Source of the DNA: Pseudomonas sp. P818
GTDB taxonomy: Bacteria; Pseudomonadota; Gammaproteobacteria; Pseudomonadales; Pseudomonadaceae
Assembly (NCBI RefSeq): GCF_000418555.1
Contig: NZ_ATKM01000005.1
Span: forward strand, 744,001 to 808,000
Length of the DNA: 64,000 bases
Direction: 5' to 3'
Shown: piece by piece, positions 34,988-43,907 of the stretch
How the letters are laid out: the number at the start of each line of letters is the position of its first letter
Numbering within the stretch: position 1 is the stretch's first letter
The notes under the pieces: generated by a model
What the model saw: only the letters and a program-made list of their open reading frames with translations
Database searches by the model: none
Told to the model about the DNA's origin: nothing
Translations under genes and position numbers: made by a program

Positions 34988-37705
34988 TCAGCTTGCCTGC
35001 GGATGCAGGCGATAGCGCCGCACCACCCATTTCTCCAGCTCGGCCAGGCAAAACAGCGCCAGCCCCGCCAACAACACGCGCAGCCACTGCTCCAGGCTCA
35101 GGCCAACCGAGCTGAACAGGTTCTGCAGTGGCGGGGCGTAGGTGAACAGCGCCTGCAGCACCAGACACAGGGCGATGGTCACCAGCACTGCGCGATTGCC
35201 CAGCAGGGCTTCGCGGCTGAGCACCGAGCCGAACAGGCTGCGGCAGTTGAGCAGGTAGAAAATCTCGCACATCACCACGGCGTTGACCGCCACGGTCCGC
35301 GCATTGTCCAGGTCGTTGCCGAGCTGCAATTCCCAAAGAAACAGGGCGATGCCGGCGCCGGCGATCAGCACCGAGACCATCGCGATGCGCCAGACGAAGA
35401 AGGCCGACAGCAGAGGCTCGCTCGGCGCCCGCGGTGCGCGGTTCATCAGCCCGCGCTCGCTGGGCTCGAAGGCCAGCGCCAGGCCCAGCGTGCTGGAGGT
35501 GACCATGTTGATCCATAGCACCTGGGCCGGGGTCAGCGGCAGTACCACCTGGAACAGGATGGCGAAGATCACGATCAATGCCTGCCCGCCGTTGGTGGGC
35601 AGCGCGAAAAGAATGAATTTTTTCAGGTTGTCGTAGATCGCCCGACCTTCGCGTACGGCGCCGGCGATGGTGGCGAAATTATCATCGGCCAGCACCACTT
35701 CGGCCGCTTCCTTGGCCGCCTCGGTGCCCTTCAGGCCCATGGCCACACCGACGTCGGCGCGTTTCAGCGCGGGCGCGTCGTTGACCCCGTCGCCGGTCAT
35801 CGCCACCACCTCGCCGCTGTCCTGCATGGCCTGCACCAGGCGCAGCTTGTGCTCGGGACTGGCGCGGGCGAATACCTCGACGCCGGGCAGCACCTCGCGC
35901 AGGCGGCGCTCGTCAAGCAGCTCCAGCTCGGCGCCGGTCAGCGCCGGCAGGCCAACGCCGATGCCCAGTTGTGCGCCGATGGCGCGGGCGGTTTCGGCGT
36001 GATCGCCGGTGATCATCTTCACGCGAATGCCGGCGCGCTGGCATTCGGCGACGGCGGCGATGGCCTCTTCACGAGGCGGGTCGATGATGCCGACCAGGGC
36101 CAGCAGGGTCAGCCCAGCTTCCACGTCGGCAAAATTCAGCGTGCGCTGTTCTGCCGCCGCTGGTTTGCTGGCCAGGGCCAGCAGGCGCAGACCACGAGCA
36201 GCCAGGTCGGTGGCCTGGCGCCGCCAGTAATCGGCGTCCAGTGGCGCACTGCCGCCGTCGGCGCTGCGCTGGCTGACGCACATCTCCAGCACGCGTTCGG
36301 GGGCGCCCTTGAGGTAGACCAGGCCATGGCCGGTGTGGTCATGGTGCAGAGTCGCCATGAAGCGATGCTCGGACTCGAACGGAATCGCATCGCTGCGCGG
36401 CAGCTGCGCCTGCAGGGCTTGGATATCGAGGCCACTCTTCAGTGCCAGGGTGAGGAGGGCGCCTTCGGTCGGATCGCCATGCAGCAGCCAGTGGCCGGCC
36501 TCGTCCTGCTGCAGGCGGGCGTCATTGCACAGCTGCGCGGCGCGGGCGATCTCCAGCAGTTCGGCATCAGGTTCGCGCAGCTGGCCATTGTCGTGGAAGG
36601 CACCTTCCGGGGCGTAGCCAACGCCCGAGACATCGAGAACACGGCTGGCGCTGACCACGCGTTGCACGGTCATCTCGTTGCGGGTCAGGGTACCGGTCTT
36701 GTCCGAACAGATCACCGTCACCGAGCCGAGGGTCTCCACCGCAGGCAGGCGCCGGACGATGGCGCTATGCCCGGCCATGCGCTGCACACCGAGGGCGAGG
36801 ATCACCGTCATGATTGCCGGCAGCCCCTCCGGGATGGCCGCTGCGGTCAATGCCACCACCATCATGAACATGTCGCCGGGGTTCTGGCCGTTCCACAGAA
36901 TGCCGAGGATGAAGGTGGCGAAGGCGAGGATCAGGATGATCACCGCCAGCCAGCGGCTGAACTGCTCGATCTGCCGCAACAGCGGCGTGGACAGGGCCTG
37001 CACCTGCTGCAGCATGGCGCCGATGCGCCCCAGTTCGGTGTCGGCACCGGTGGCCACCACCACGCCGGTGGCCTGACCACTGCTGACCAGGGTGCCGGAA
37101 TAGGCCATGCAGCGGCGGTCGCCAAGCGCGGCGTCGAGGTTGCAGTGCGCGATGGATTTTTCCACCGGTACCGATTCGCCGGTCAGCGCCGCTTCTTCCA
37201 CCAGCAGGTTCTTCACATTGAGCAGACGCAGATCGGCCGGCACCTTGTCGCCGGACACCAGCAATACGATGTCGCCGGGCACCAGGCGTTCGGCATCGAT
37301 CTCGTGGCGCTCGCCACCGCGCAGCACCATGGCATGGGGCGAGAGCATGTTGCGGATGGCATCGAGCGCATTTTCCGCCTTGCCCTCTTGAATGAAGCCG
37401 ATGATCACATTGATCAGCACGGCGGCGAGGATCACCGAGGTGTCGATCCAATGGCCGAGTAACGCGGTGATCACAGCGGCCACCAGCATCAGATAGAGCA
37501 GCACGTTGTGGAACTGATAGAGCAGGCGAAGCAGCGGCCCGCGGCGTTGCGGCGGCGGCAGGCGGTTGGCGCCGTGGCGTTGCAGGCGCTGTTCGGCTTC
37601 GGCCTGGCTGAGGCCATTGCTGTGGCTGTGTTGCGCCTCGAGCGCTTGTTGTGCAGTCAAACCGTGCCAGGCGTGGTCACTATGCTTAACGGGGGGATTG
37701 CCCAT
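34988..37705 (-). CDS. P2-type cation-transporting ATPase with altered ion site
   Basis: A 905-residue inner-membrane pump with about ten membrane segments. The phosphorylation motif SDKTGTLT has Asp at 335, and LTGES lies near 175. The M4 motif AAIPEGLPA (289-297) keeps the acidic residue of Ca2+ pumps. In M5, NGGQ (705-708) has Gln where SERCA has Glu. In M6, NMVTS (733-737) has Ser where SERCA has Asp. The ion is therefore uncertain; Ca2+ is less likely than a monovalent or unusual ion. It is divergent from a universal stress protein gene, and an Anr-like box lies between them. Confidence 0.88.
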   Translation of the reverse strand: MGNPPVKHSDHAWHGLTAQQALEAQHSHSNGLSQAEAEQRLQRHGANRLPPPQRRGPLLRLLYQFHNVLLYLMLVAAVITALLGHWIDTSVILAAVLINVIIGFIQEGKAENALDAIRNMLSPHAMVLRGGERHEIDAERLVPGDIVLLVSGDKVPADLRLLNVKNLLVEEAALTGESVPVEKSIAHCNLDAALGDRRCMAYSGTLVSSGQATGVVVATGADTELGRIGAMLQQVQALSTPLLRQIEQFSRWLAVIILILAFATFILGILWNGQNPGDMFMMVVALTAAAIPEGLPAIMTVILALGVQRMAGHSAIVRRLPAVETLGSVTVICSDKTGTLTRNEMTVQRVVSASRVLDVSGVGYAPEGAFHDNGQLREPDAELLEIARAAQLCNDARLQQDEAGHWLLHGDPTEGALLTLALKSGLDIQALQAQLPRSDAIPFESEHRFMATLHHDHTGHGLVYLKGAPERVLEMCVSQRSADGGSAPLDADYWRRQATDLAARGLRLLALASKPAAAEQRTLNFADVEAGLTLLALVGIIDPPREEAIAAVAECQRAGIRVKMITGDHAETARAIGAQLGIGVGLPALTGAELELLDERRLREVLPGVEVFARASPEHKLRLVQAMQDSGEVVAMTGDGVNDAPALKRADVGVAMGLKGTEAAKEAAEVVLADDNFATIAGAVREGRAIYDNLKKFILFALPTNGGQALIVIFAILFQVVLPLTPAQVLWINMVTSSTLGLALAFEPSERGLMNRAPRAPSEPLLSAFFVWRIAMVSVLIAGAGIALFLWELQLGNDLDNARTVAVNAVVMCEIFYLLNCRSLFGSVLSREALLGNRAVLVTIALCLVLQALFTYAPPLQNLFSSVGLSLEQWLRVLLAGLALFCLAELEKWVVRRYRLHPQAS

Positions 37706-37806
37706 GGGGCGCGTCTCCTTCGGTGGGCCGGGCTGTGCTTGCCGAGCGCCGTCGCGCGGCGCGACAGGTAGTCCTGATCACCCTAGTCCGCTTTACCGCG
37801 TCGGGC

Positions 37807-37820
37807 CTGACCTGCATCAA
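37807..37820 (+). promoter_or_regulatory. Anr-like box before the universal stress gene
   Basis: CTGAC-CTGC-ATCAA matches TTGAT-N4-ATCAA at 8 of 10 positions. It is centred about 68 bp before the usp start and lies 102 bp from the divergent ATPase start. Anaerobic induction of tandem UspA proteins by Anr is known in P. aeruginosa. No strong -10 could be assigned. Confidence 0.5.
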
Positions 37821-37881
37821 GGAGTAAGGCGCCGGCAGGCGCTTGAATGTAACTCGGTGTTAAACCCATGGAGGAAACGAG

Positions 37882-38730
37882 ATGATCAAGATTCTGGTAG
37901 CGACCGACCTGTCCGAGCGTTCGGCGCACGCGGTGCAGCGCGCCGTGCAACTGATCCGCCGCCAGGGTGGCGGTGAGTGGAGTCTGCTGCATGTGATCGA
38001 TGACGATGCGCCGGCTGCGCACGTGCAGCGTCAGGTACAGCAGGCCGAGAGCCTGCTGCAGGCACAGGCCGAACGCCTCGGCGAGCAGGCCGGCAGCGTG
38101 CCGCGGGTGATCGTGGCCACCGGCGAGGCCGCCACGCTGATCGTCGAAGGTGCTCGGGGCATGGGCGCCGATCTGTTGGTGGTGGGCGCGCATCGCAAGT
38201 CGGCACTGCGCGATTTCTTCGTCGGCACCACGCTCGAACGCGTCGTACGCAGCAGCCATCTGCCGGTGCTGCGGGTCAATGGTCCGGTGACTCACGAATA
38301 CCGGCATGCGCTGTTGGCGATGGATCTGTCGCGCACCTCGCAACAAGCCCTCAAGCGCGCCCGCGAGTTTGGCCTGGTGAGCCTGGACAATCTGCATGTG
38401 GCCAGCGCGGTCGAGCCGGTGGCGGCTGGCGCCGTGATGGAGGCGGGCATCAGCGCCGAAGTGCTGGAAAACCAGCGCGAGTTGCTGCGTCAGCAACTGG
38501 TCGAGCGGCTGAAGGCCGACAGCATGACGCTGAGCCACGAGCGTCTGCTGGTGCAGATCGGCTCGCCCGAAGGGGTGATCGGCGAGGCTCTGCGTCACTC
38601 TGGCGCCGACCTGCTGGTACTTGGCACCCATGCCCGTGAAGGTGTCTCGCGCTTCTTCCTGGGCAGTGTCGCCAGCCGCCTGCTGGGCTCGCTCGACTGC
38701 GATGCGTTGATCGTGCCGCCGGCTGGCTGA
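37882..38730 (+). CDS. Tandem universal stress protein
   Basis: A 282-residue protein of two UspA domains (about 1-137 and 142-280). The first starts MIKILVATDLSERSAHAVQR and the second has HALLAMDLSRTSQQAL. Each ends in a nucleotide-binding loop: GAHRKSALRDFFVGTTLERV in the first and LGTHAREGVSRFFLGSVASR in the second. It is cytoplasmic and likely binds ATP. It resembles the P. aeruginosa Usp that neighbours olsA. GAGGAAACGAG precedes the ATG. An upstream Anr-like box suggests low-oxygen induction. Confidence 0.92.
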   Translation: MIKILVATDLSERSAHAVQRAVQLIRRQGGGEWSLLHVIDDDAPAAHVQRQVQQAESLLQAQAERLGEQAGSVPRVIVATGEAATLIVEGARGMGADLLVVGAHRKSALRDFFVGTTLERVVRSSHLPVLRVNGPVTHEYRHALLAMDLSRTSQQALKRAREFGLVSLDNLHVASAVEPVAAGAVMEAGISAEVLENQRELLRQQLVERLKADSMTLSHERLLVQIGSPEGVIGEALRHSGADLLVLGTHAREGVSRFFLGSVASRLLGSLDCDALIVPPAG

Positions 38731-38743
38731 GCGGCTATGACCT

Positions 38744-38800
38744 GTAGCCTGAATGAAATCCAGGGAGCCCTCGCAAAGCCCCGGATTGCATCCGGGCTAC
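38744..38800. repeat. REP-like CCGGATTGCATCCGG element
   Basis: GTAGCCTGAATGAAATCCAGG (from 38744; 20-base core) faces CCGGATTGCATCCGGGCTAC (38781-38800). The outer arms GTAGCC/GGCTAC pair. The repeat class recurs at 16341, 43908 and 53250. It lies between convergent usp and olsA and may act as a bidirectional terminator. Confidence 0.75.
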
Positions 38801-38808
38801 GCGGTGGA

Positions 38809-39591
38809 TCAGGCGGCTTCGGCTTCGGTCGGCACCATGGTGGGTGTTTGCAGTTGCAAGGCGCAGGCGATAGCGGCCTGGCTGTGCCGGGCCAGTTCGT
38901 TGCGGCTGCGTGATTCGCTGGGAATCGGCTCAAGCATTCGGATCTCCACCTCGCAGGCGGAACTGGAAAGCAGGCGCAGCAGGTGCGAGAGCATGTCGTC
39001 GTCGCCCACGAAAGGCGCCACGGGGCAGGGCTGACCTTCGCGCAGATAACGAATCGCCACTGGCTGTACGGCCACGCCGCTGTCGATGGCGCTGCTCAGC
39101 AAACGGCCGTGGAAGGTGCGCAGGGCCAGGCCATCGGTGGTAGTGCCTTCAGGGAAGATCAGCAAGTGATGGCCCTGTTGCAGGTGACGGGTGAGCTGCT
39201 GGCCGACCTGGCTGCTGTCGCCCGCGCCGCGCCGAATGAACAGCGTACCGCCCTTGTGCGCCAGCCAGCCGGCCACCGGCCAGGCGCGTACTTCGGCCTT
39301 GGACAGGAAGGACAGCGGCTGCAGGGCGCCGAGCAGCGGAATGTCGGTCCATGACACATGGTTGGCGACCCACAGCATCGGCTTTTCCGGCAGCTCGCCT
39401 TCGATGCGCACGCGAAACGGCAGGGCACCGCCCAGGCGCGCCAGAAACCAGCGTGTCAGGCGCTGGCGCAGGGGCATCAGGTCATGCCGCACGACACGTT
39501 CACAGAGGCTGACGATGCCGGCCAGCAGCGCACCGCAGGCGATTACCAAGGCCAGGTGGAATAGGCGTAGGGATAGACGCAGTCTGGCCAT
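38809..39591 (-). CDS. olsA: Lyso-ornithine-lipid O-acyltransferase
   Basis: A 260-residue PlsC-type membrane acyltransferase that adds the second fatty acid in ornithine lipid synthesis. After an N-terminal hydrophobic stretch (about 9-28), the NHVSWTD motif (H78, D83) is the catalytic HX4D, and IFPEGTTTDG near 150-160 is motif III. Homology alone would allow a 1-acyl-glycerol-phosphate acyltransferase; the adjacent olsB decides for OlsA. The start at 39591 follows GGAGG; the frame opens 72 bases upstream. A REP-like element separates it from olsB. Confidence 0.88.
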   Translation of the reverse strand: MARLRLSLRLFHLALVIACGALLAGIVSLCERVVRHDLMPLRQRLTRWFLARLGGALPFRVRIEGELPEKPMLWVANHVSWTDIPLLGALQPLSFLSKAEVRAWPVAGWLAHKGGTLFIRRGAGDSSQVGQQLTRHLQQGHHLLIFPEGTTTDGLALRTFHGRLLSSAIDSGVAVQPVAIRYLREGQPCPVAPFVGDDDMLSHLLRLLSSSACEVEIRMLEPIPSESRSRNELARHSQAAIACALQLQTPTMVPTEAEAA

Positions 39592-39670
39592 CGAGGCCTC
39601 CGGTTGAAAGCGGGTGCCGGCATTATCCACGGGCAGCGCCGTTTGGCCATTAGCGGCAGTCATTTCGTCC

Positions 39671-39731
39671 TGTAGGAGCTTTGCCCGCGAACGCCGGACA
39701 CTCTCGTTCGCGAGCAGAGCTCGCTCCTACA
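39671..39731. repeat. REP-like TGTAGGAGC element between olsB and olsA
   Basis: TGTAGGAGCTTTGCCCGCGA (from 39671) faces a right arm ending CTCGCTCCTACA (to 39731), with an inner CGAACG/CGTTCG pair. This is the common Pseudomonas TGTAGGAGC/GCTCCTACA class. It lies inside the olsBA transcript. Confidence 0.8.
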
Positions 39732-39738
39732 ACCAGGT

Positions 39739-40470
39739 TCAGACTGCTGCCTTGAAGTGCCGGGCGTAGCGCGGGCACAGCTCGTCGCGCTTGAGCAGGA
39801 TGAACACGTCGGCGACCTGGAAGTCCTTGTCCCAGCAGGGTTCGCCGCAGATCTTCGCGCCCAGGCGCATGTAGGCCTTGAGCAGCGGCGGCATTTCGGC
39901 GATGACGTTGCCCGGCAGATCCAGCTGCGGCAGCGGGTGCTTGGGTTCGGCACGCAGGTGCTCGGTGCACAGGTAACGTTCGCGCAGGCGCTGCATCACG
40001 GCATGGGCCTGGATGCCGCCGTCCTGCATGGAGATGCTGGCGCAGCCCATCAGGTAGCGATAGCCGCCTTCGTTGAGCACTTCGGCCAGTTCGCCCCAGA
40101 GCACGGCAATGGTGGCGCCGTTGCGGTAGGCGACATCGACGCAGGTGCGGCCGATCTCCAGCACCGGGCCTTCGAGCTTGGCCAGGCCGTGCAGGGCGAA
40201 TTCCTCTTCGCTGTAGTAGCGACCGAGACCGGCAGCAGCCTGATGGTCGAGCAGGCGAGTGGTGGCCACCAGCTGGCCGCTTTCCAGGTCGCGTACGCCG
40301 ATATGGCGGCAGTGGATATCGTAGTCGTCCATGTCCAGACCCAGTTCGGCGCCGTTGAGCTTGGCGTCGAATTCCGCGCTGAACACGCGATAGCGCAAGG
40401 CCTGAGCTTCACGCAGGGCGGCGGGGCCTTGCAGGCGTTCGGCCTGCAGTCGGCGAGCGTTTTGAGTCAT
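39739..40470 (-). CDS. olsB: L-ornithine N-alpha-acyltransferase
   Basis: A 243-residue GNAT-like enzyme that transfers a 3-hydroxyacyl group from ACP to ornithine, the first step of ornithine lipid synthesis. Typical segments are [16 protein letters not shown] (about 25-40), [26 protein letters not shown] (about 125-141) and [11 protein letters not shown]. The C-terminus is [16 protein letters not shown]. It is first in the leftward olsBA unit, with 147 bp and a repeat before olsA. In Pseudomonas this pair is induced by phosphate limitation; no clear Pho box was recognised upstream. Confidence 0.93.
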   Translation of the reverse strand: MTQNARRLQAERLQGPAALREAQALRYRVFSAEFDAKLNGAELGLDMDDYDIHCRHIGVRDLESGQLVATTRLLDHQAAAGLGRYYSEEEFALHGLAKLEGPVLEIGRTCVDVAYRNGATIAVLWGELAEVLNEGGYRYLMGCASISMQDGGIQAHAVMQRLRERYLCTEHLRAEPKHPLPQLDLPGNVIAEMPPLLKAYMRLGAKICGEPCWDKDFQVADVFILLKRDELCPRYARHFKAAV

Positions 40471-40617
40471 GCCAGATCCTCCGTGTGCCGGCTGGATGCT
40501 TGCAGCCGGTCGATCTTGTTGGGCAAGCTCAGGCTAGGTAGCTGCGGTGTCACCACCGTGAAGCTTTTTTGATGCTTATGTGACGGCGGCTCGGGAGCTG
40601 CTGCGAGGAGGTCTTCG

Positions 40618-41508
40618 ATGCCCTGGTCGAGCCTGTTTCAGCCTGTCGAGCGCCTGGCTGCCGAAGCCGGGCTGGAGGATTGGTACGCCCGACTGCTGGC
40701 GCGGCTGGGCGGCACGCCGCAGCCTTTCGATCTTGCTTTGCTGGGCGGTCTGCAGGCGGCCACGCCGGGCCTGGCCTTTCTTGCCGGCTACCAGGCGGCG
40801 CTGCGCATGTTATGGCCGGCGGCGCCCTGGACCGCCGGCGCGCTGTGCGTGACGGAGAACCGCAGCACTCGCCCTGCCGACATGAGCACGCGTATCGAAG
40901 GCCTGCAGATCAGCGGCCGCAAGGATTTCGTCACCGCCGCCGAATGCGCCGACTGGCTGCTGGTGGCGGCGCGCGAGGAGGGCGAGGGACAACCGCCACG
41001 CCTTGCCCTGGGTGTGGTGCGCCAGGGTGCACCGGGCGTGCGTATCGAGCCACTGCCTGCGCTCGCATTGATGCCGGACATCGGCCATGCGCGACTGCAT
41101 CTGCAGCAGGCGCAGAGCGAGCGCCTGGCCGGCGACGGTTGGGACGATTACGTGAAACCCTTTCGAACCCTGGAGGACGTGCACGTGCTCACCGCGGTGA
41201 GCGCCTGGCTGTTCGGCATCGGTCGTCAATGTAACTGGCCGGACGCCTTGCTCTTGCGTCTGCAGGCGCTGCTCGCCGGGTGCGCCGAGGTGGCGCGGCA
41301 GGCGCCCAATGCGCCGACCACGCATTTGCTGCTGGCCGGCCTTTTCGCCGAGCAGCAGGCCTTGGCCGACAGGCTGGAGGCCGCTCTGGAGACCGGGCCG
41401 GCGCATTGGGCGGAACTGTGGCAGCGTGACAGAAGCTTGCTGCGTATTGCCGAAGCGGCGCGTGCTAAACGCCTGGAGAAAGCGCGGCAGATTGTCGCCG
41501 GCTGTTGA
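40618..41508 (+). CDS. Short acyl-CoA-dehydrogenase-like protein
   Basis: A 296-residue protein related to acyl-CoA dehydrogenases but about 80 residues shorter. LCVTENRSTRPADMSTRIEG and the ISGRKDFVTAAECADWLLV segment (about 75-120) correspond to the middle beta domain that covers FAD in the true enzymes. The C-terminal helices are shortened, and no catalytic Glu in a YxGT-like context is visible. It may be a degenerate or atypical flavoprotein. GAGGAGG lies 6-12 bases upstream. A di-iron protein gene follows by 66 bp on the same strand. Confidence 0.7.
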   Translation: MPWSSLFQPVERLAAEAGLEDWYARLLARLGGTPQPFDLALLGGLQAATPGLAFLAGYQAALRMLWPAAPWTAGALCVTENRSTRPADMSTRIEGLQISGRKDFVTAAECADWLLVAAREEGEGQPPRLALGVVRQGAPGVRIEPLPALALMPDIGHARLHLQQAQSERLAGDGWDDYVKPFRTLEDVHVLTAVSAWLFGIGRQCNWPDALLLRLQALLAGCAEVARQAPNAPTTHLLLAGLFAEQQALADRLEAALETGPAHWAELWQRDRSLLRIAEAARAKRLEKARQIVAGC

Positions 41509-41574
41509 TCCATATCAGTACCGTCTCGATGGCATACGCATAAGGTTGCTTCGCGATTCATCTACGAGGTTTCC

Positions 41575-42360
41575 ATGCGCCGCGAGCCCATCGTGCTGTT
41601 CGATAACGGCAGCCACCAATGCCTGATGTTCGATGACCTGGTCAGCGGCGAAGGCGTGCAGTCCAACCAGTTCCTGATCACCGACAACGAGCAGTATCTA
41701 CTGCTCGATCCGGGTGGTGACCTGACCTACACGCCGCTGTCGCTGGAGTTGTCCAAGCACATTCCGGTGCAGGACCTGACCTACATCTTCGCCTCGCACC
41801 AGGACCCGGACATCATCGCCTCGCTGGACAAGTGGCTGCTGCATACCCGGGCGCGGGTGATCTGCTCCAAGCTGTGGGCACGCTTTCTGCCGCACCTGAC
41901 GGCCAACTACCTGGTGCTGAGCCGCGGCATCAACACCTTCGACCGCATCATCGCGCTGCCGGATCGCGGCCAGAGCATCCCGCTGGGCAAATGCTCGCTC
42001 AAGGCGGTGCCGGCGCACTTTCTGCATTCGGTGGGCAACTTCCAGGTCTATGACCCGGTGAGCAAGATCCTCTTCTCCGGCGACATGGGCGCCTCGATGG
42101 TCGACGACGCCACGCCGGTACGCGACTTCATCAACCATGTGCCGAACATGGAGGGCTTCCATCGCCGTTACATGGCCGGTAACAAGGCCTGTCGCCTGTG
42201 GGCGGCGATGGTGCGCGAGATGGACGTGGAAATGATCGTGCCGCAGCACGGCCGGCCCTTCGTCGGCCCGGAAATGATCAGCGCCTTCCTCTACTGGATC
42301 GAGAATCTCGAATGCGGTCTCGATCTGATGGGCCCCGAGGATTACCAGCTGCCCAAGTAA
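41575..42360 (+). CDS. Metallo-beta-lactamase-fold di-iron protein, ODP-like
   Basis: A 261-residue cytoplasmic protein. The FASHQDPDI motif (H75, D77, D79), then H148/H151, D170 and H225, supply the ligands for a dinuclear iron site. This is the stand-alone version of the flavodiiron catalytic domain without flavodoxin, known as the oxygen-binding di-iron protein (ODP). ODP-type proteins bind O2 and act as sensors or reductases. No flavodoxin or rubredoxin partner is beside it. GAGGTTTCC precedes the ATG. Confidence 0.82.
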   Translation: MRREPIVLFDNGSHQCLMFDDLVSGEGVQSNQFLITDNEQYLLLDPGGDLTYTPLSLELSKHIPVQDLTYIFASHQDPDIIASLDKWLLHTRARVICSKLWARFLPHLTANYLVLSRGINTFDRIIALPDRGQSIPLGKCSLKAVPAHFLHSVGNFQVYDPVSKILFSGDMGASMVDDATPVRDFINHVPNMEGFHRRYMAGNKACRLWAAMVREMDVEMIVPQHGRPFVGPEMISAFLYWIENLECGLDLMGPEDYQLPK

Positions 42361-42468
42361 CGGCAGGGGCACGCTGCCCGAATGAGCCGCGGAGATGGCG
42401 CAACAGGCGCTTCAAGCCGTCATCTTCGCCATGCTAGGGTGCGCCACGATTTCTGATCGAGGCCGCCC

Positions 42469-43587
42469 ATGCCCACTTCCTTGCTTCGTCGACTGAGCCT
42501 GGCGCTCGCTCTCAGCCTGGCTGCCAGCACCGCCCTGGCGGAAAACTGGCCGCAACCCGACTGGCAGAGCCAACCCCGTATCGACAGCGCCGCGCTGGCC
42601 GAACTGGAACAGTACGCCTTTCCCGAGCGCGATGACGTCGAGCGTACGGGCGTGCGCACCGATGCCCTGCTGGTGATACGCGACGGGCAGATCGTTTACG
42701 AGCGCTACGCCGAGCCCACCACGGCGCAGACCGCGCACCTGACCTGGTCGATGGCCAAGAGCCTGCTCGCCACCACCCTCGGTGTGGCCTATGGCGAAGG
42801 GCGCTTCAAGCTCGATGCGCCGGCCGCACAGTACTACCCGGCGATGGCCGAGCATCCGCAGATCAAGATCGGCCATTTGCTCAACTGGGCCTCGGGCCTG
42901 GCCTGGGAGGAAGACTACGAATACGCGCCGCTGAAATCCTCGGTGGTGGCCATGCTCTATACCCGCGGCCGCGCCGACATGGCCGCGTTCACCGCTGCAC
43001 ATGAGGCCGATGCCGCGCCTGGCGTGCGCTTCCGTTACTCCAGTGGCGACAGCAATGTGTTGGCTGCCGCGTTACGTGGCATGGTCGGCGACCAGGCCTA
43101 TGCCGACTATCCCTGGACTGCACTGTTCGAGCCGCTGGGCATCACCAGCGCGACCTGGGAACGCGATGCCAGCGGCACCTTCGTCGCCTCGTCCTATGCC
43201 TACCTGAGCGCGCGCGACCTGGCCCGGATCGGCCTGCTGATGCAGCGCGGCGGACGTTGGGGCGAGCGCCAACTGCTGCCGACTGCCTGGATCGATTTCG
43301 TCTCCACCCCCTTCGCTGGTTATCAGCCACAGGGCTTCGCGCCGGGCGATGCCGTGCCGGGTGGGCACTGGTGGCTCAACGCCGAGTTGCCGGGCGCCGC
43401 GCGGCCCTGGCCGGACGCGCCAGCCGGCACCATCGCCGCGCTGGGCCACTGGGGCCAGGGCCTGTACGTGATGCCGCAGGAGAAGCTGGTGGTGGTGCGC
43501 TACGCCGATGACCGCGACCGCAGTTTCCAGCACAACGAATTGCTCAAACGCGTGCAGGCGGCCTTCGCCACGGAGGTGCAGCCATGA
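42469..43587 (+). CDS. Exported serine hydrolase, class C beta-lactamase family
   Basis: A 372-residue exported enzyme. The signal peptide is residues 1-24 (LSLALALSLAASTALAEN). SMAKSLLATTLG near residue 96 provides the SxxK nucleophile motif, and RYSSGDSN near 187 is the YxN equivalent. The C-terminal GHWGQGLYV may replace the KTG motif. The family includes esterases and amide hydrolases; antibiotic resistance is not implied. Its stop overlaps the start of the following small gene (ATGA), so the two are coupled. Confidence 0.85.
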   Translation: MPTSLLRRLSLALALSLAASTALAENWPQPDWQSQPRIDSAALAELEQYAFPERDDVERTGVRTDALLVIRDGQIVYERYAEPTTAQTAHLTWSMAKSLLATTLGVAYGEGRFKLDAPAAQYYPAMAEHPQIKIGHLLNWASGLAWEEDYEYAPLKSSVVAMLYTRGRADMAAFTAAHEADAAPGVRFRYSSGDSNVLAAALRGMVGDQAYADYPWTALFEPLGITSATWERDASGTFVASSYAYLSARDLARIGLLMQRGGRWGERQLLPTAWIDFVSTPFAGYQPQGFAPGDAVPGGHWWLNAELPGAARPWPDAPAGTIAALGHWGQGLYVMPQEKLVVVRYADDRDRSFQHNELLKRVQAAFATEVQP

Positions 43588-43904
43588 TTCGTCGCCACCC
43601 GATCCTCAGCGTGCTGGCGCTGCTGCTGATCCTGCTGCTGGCCTGGGCCTGGCCGAACCGCGCGCATCTGGCGGCGTTTCCCGACATCATCGGTGCCTAC
43701 ACGGCCAAGGAGTATTGCTCCTGCCGTTACGTCAGTGGTAACCCGGCGGCTTATTGCGAGGGCTATGTGAAGCAGTACGTGCCGATCAGCAGCCTGCTCG
43801 ATGACGAGAACGCCAGGCGCGTGACCGCCAGCGGGCTGGGCCGCACCCACAGCGCCATCTGGTTGGGCGAGCGGCAGGGCTGCCAGTTGTTGCCGAACGA
43901 CTAG
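43584..43904 (+). CDS. Small exported or anchored Cys-containing protein
   Basis: A 106-residue protein. One hydrophobic stretch at residues about 8-24 (ILSVLALLLILLLAWAWP) is a signal anchor or uncleaved signal. The outside part has three cysteines in EYCSCRY and AYCEGY plus a fourth near the C-terminus in GCQLLPND. This pattern suggests disulphides. It overlaps the upstream serine hydrolase gene by 4 bases and may be its partner. I do not recognise the family beyond amidase-associated hypothetical proteins. Confidence 0.75.
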   Translation: MIRRHPILSVLALLLILLLAWAWPNRAHLAAFPDIIGAYTAKEYCSCRYVSGNPAAYCEGYVKQYVPISSLLDDENARRVTASGLGRTHSAIWLGERQGCQLLPND

Positions 43905-43907
43905 GCC

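Noticed and set aside
34334..35015. Alternative frames within and after acpH
   Set aside because: They overlap acpH in other frames and end in a REP-like repeat; AcpH motifs fix the true frame.
35849..37462. 537-codon frame opposite the P-type ATPase
   Set aside because: Antisense shadow; the ATPase frame has clear motifs over the same bases.
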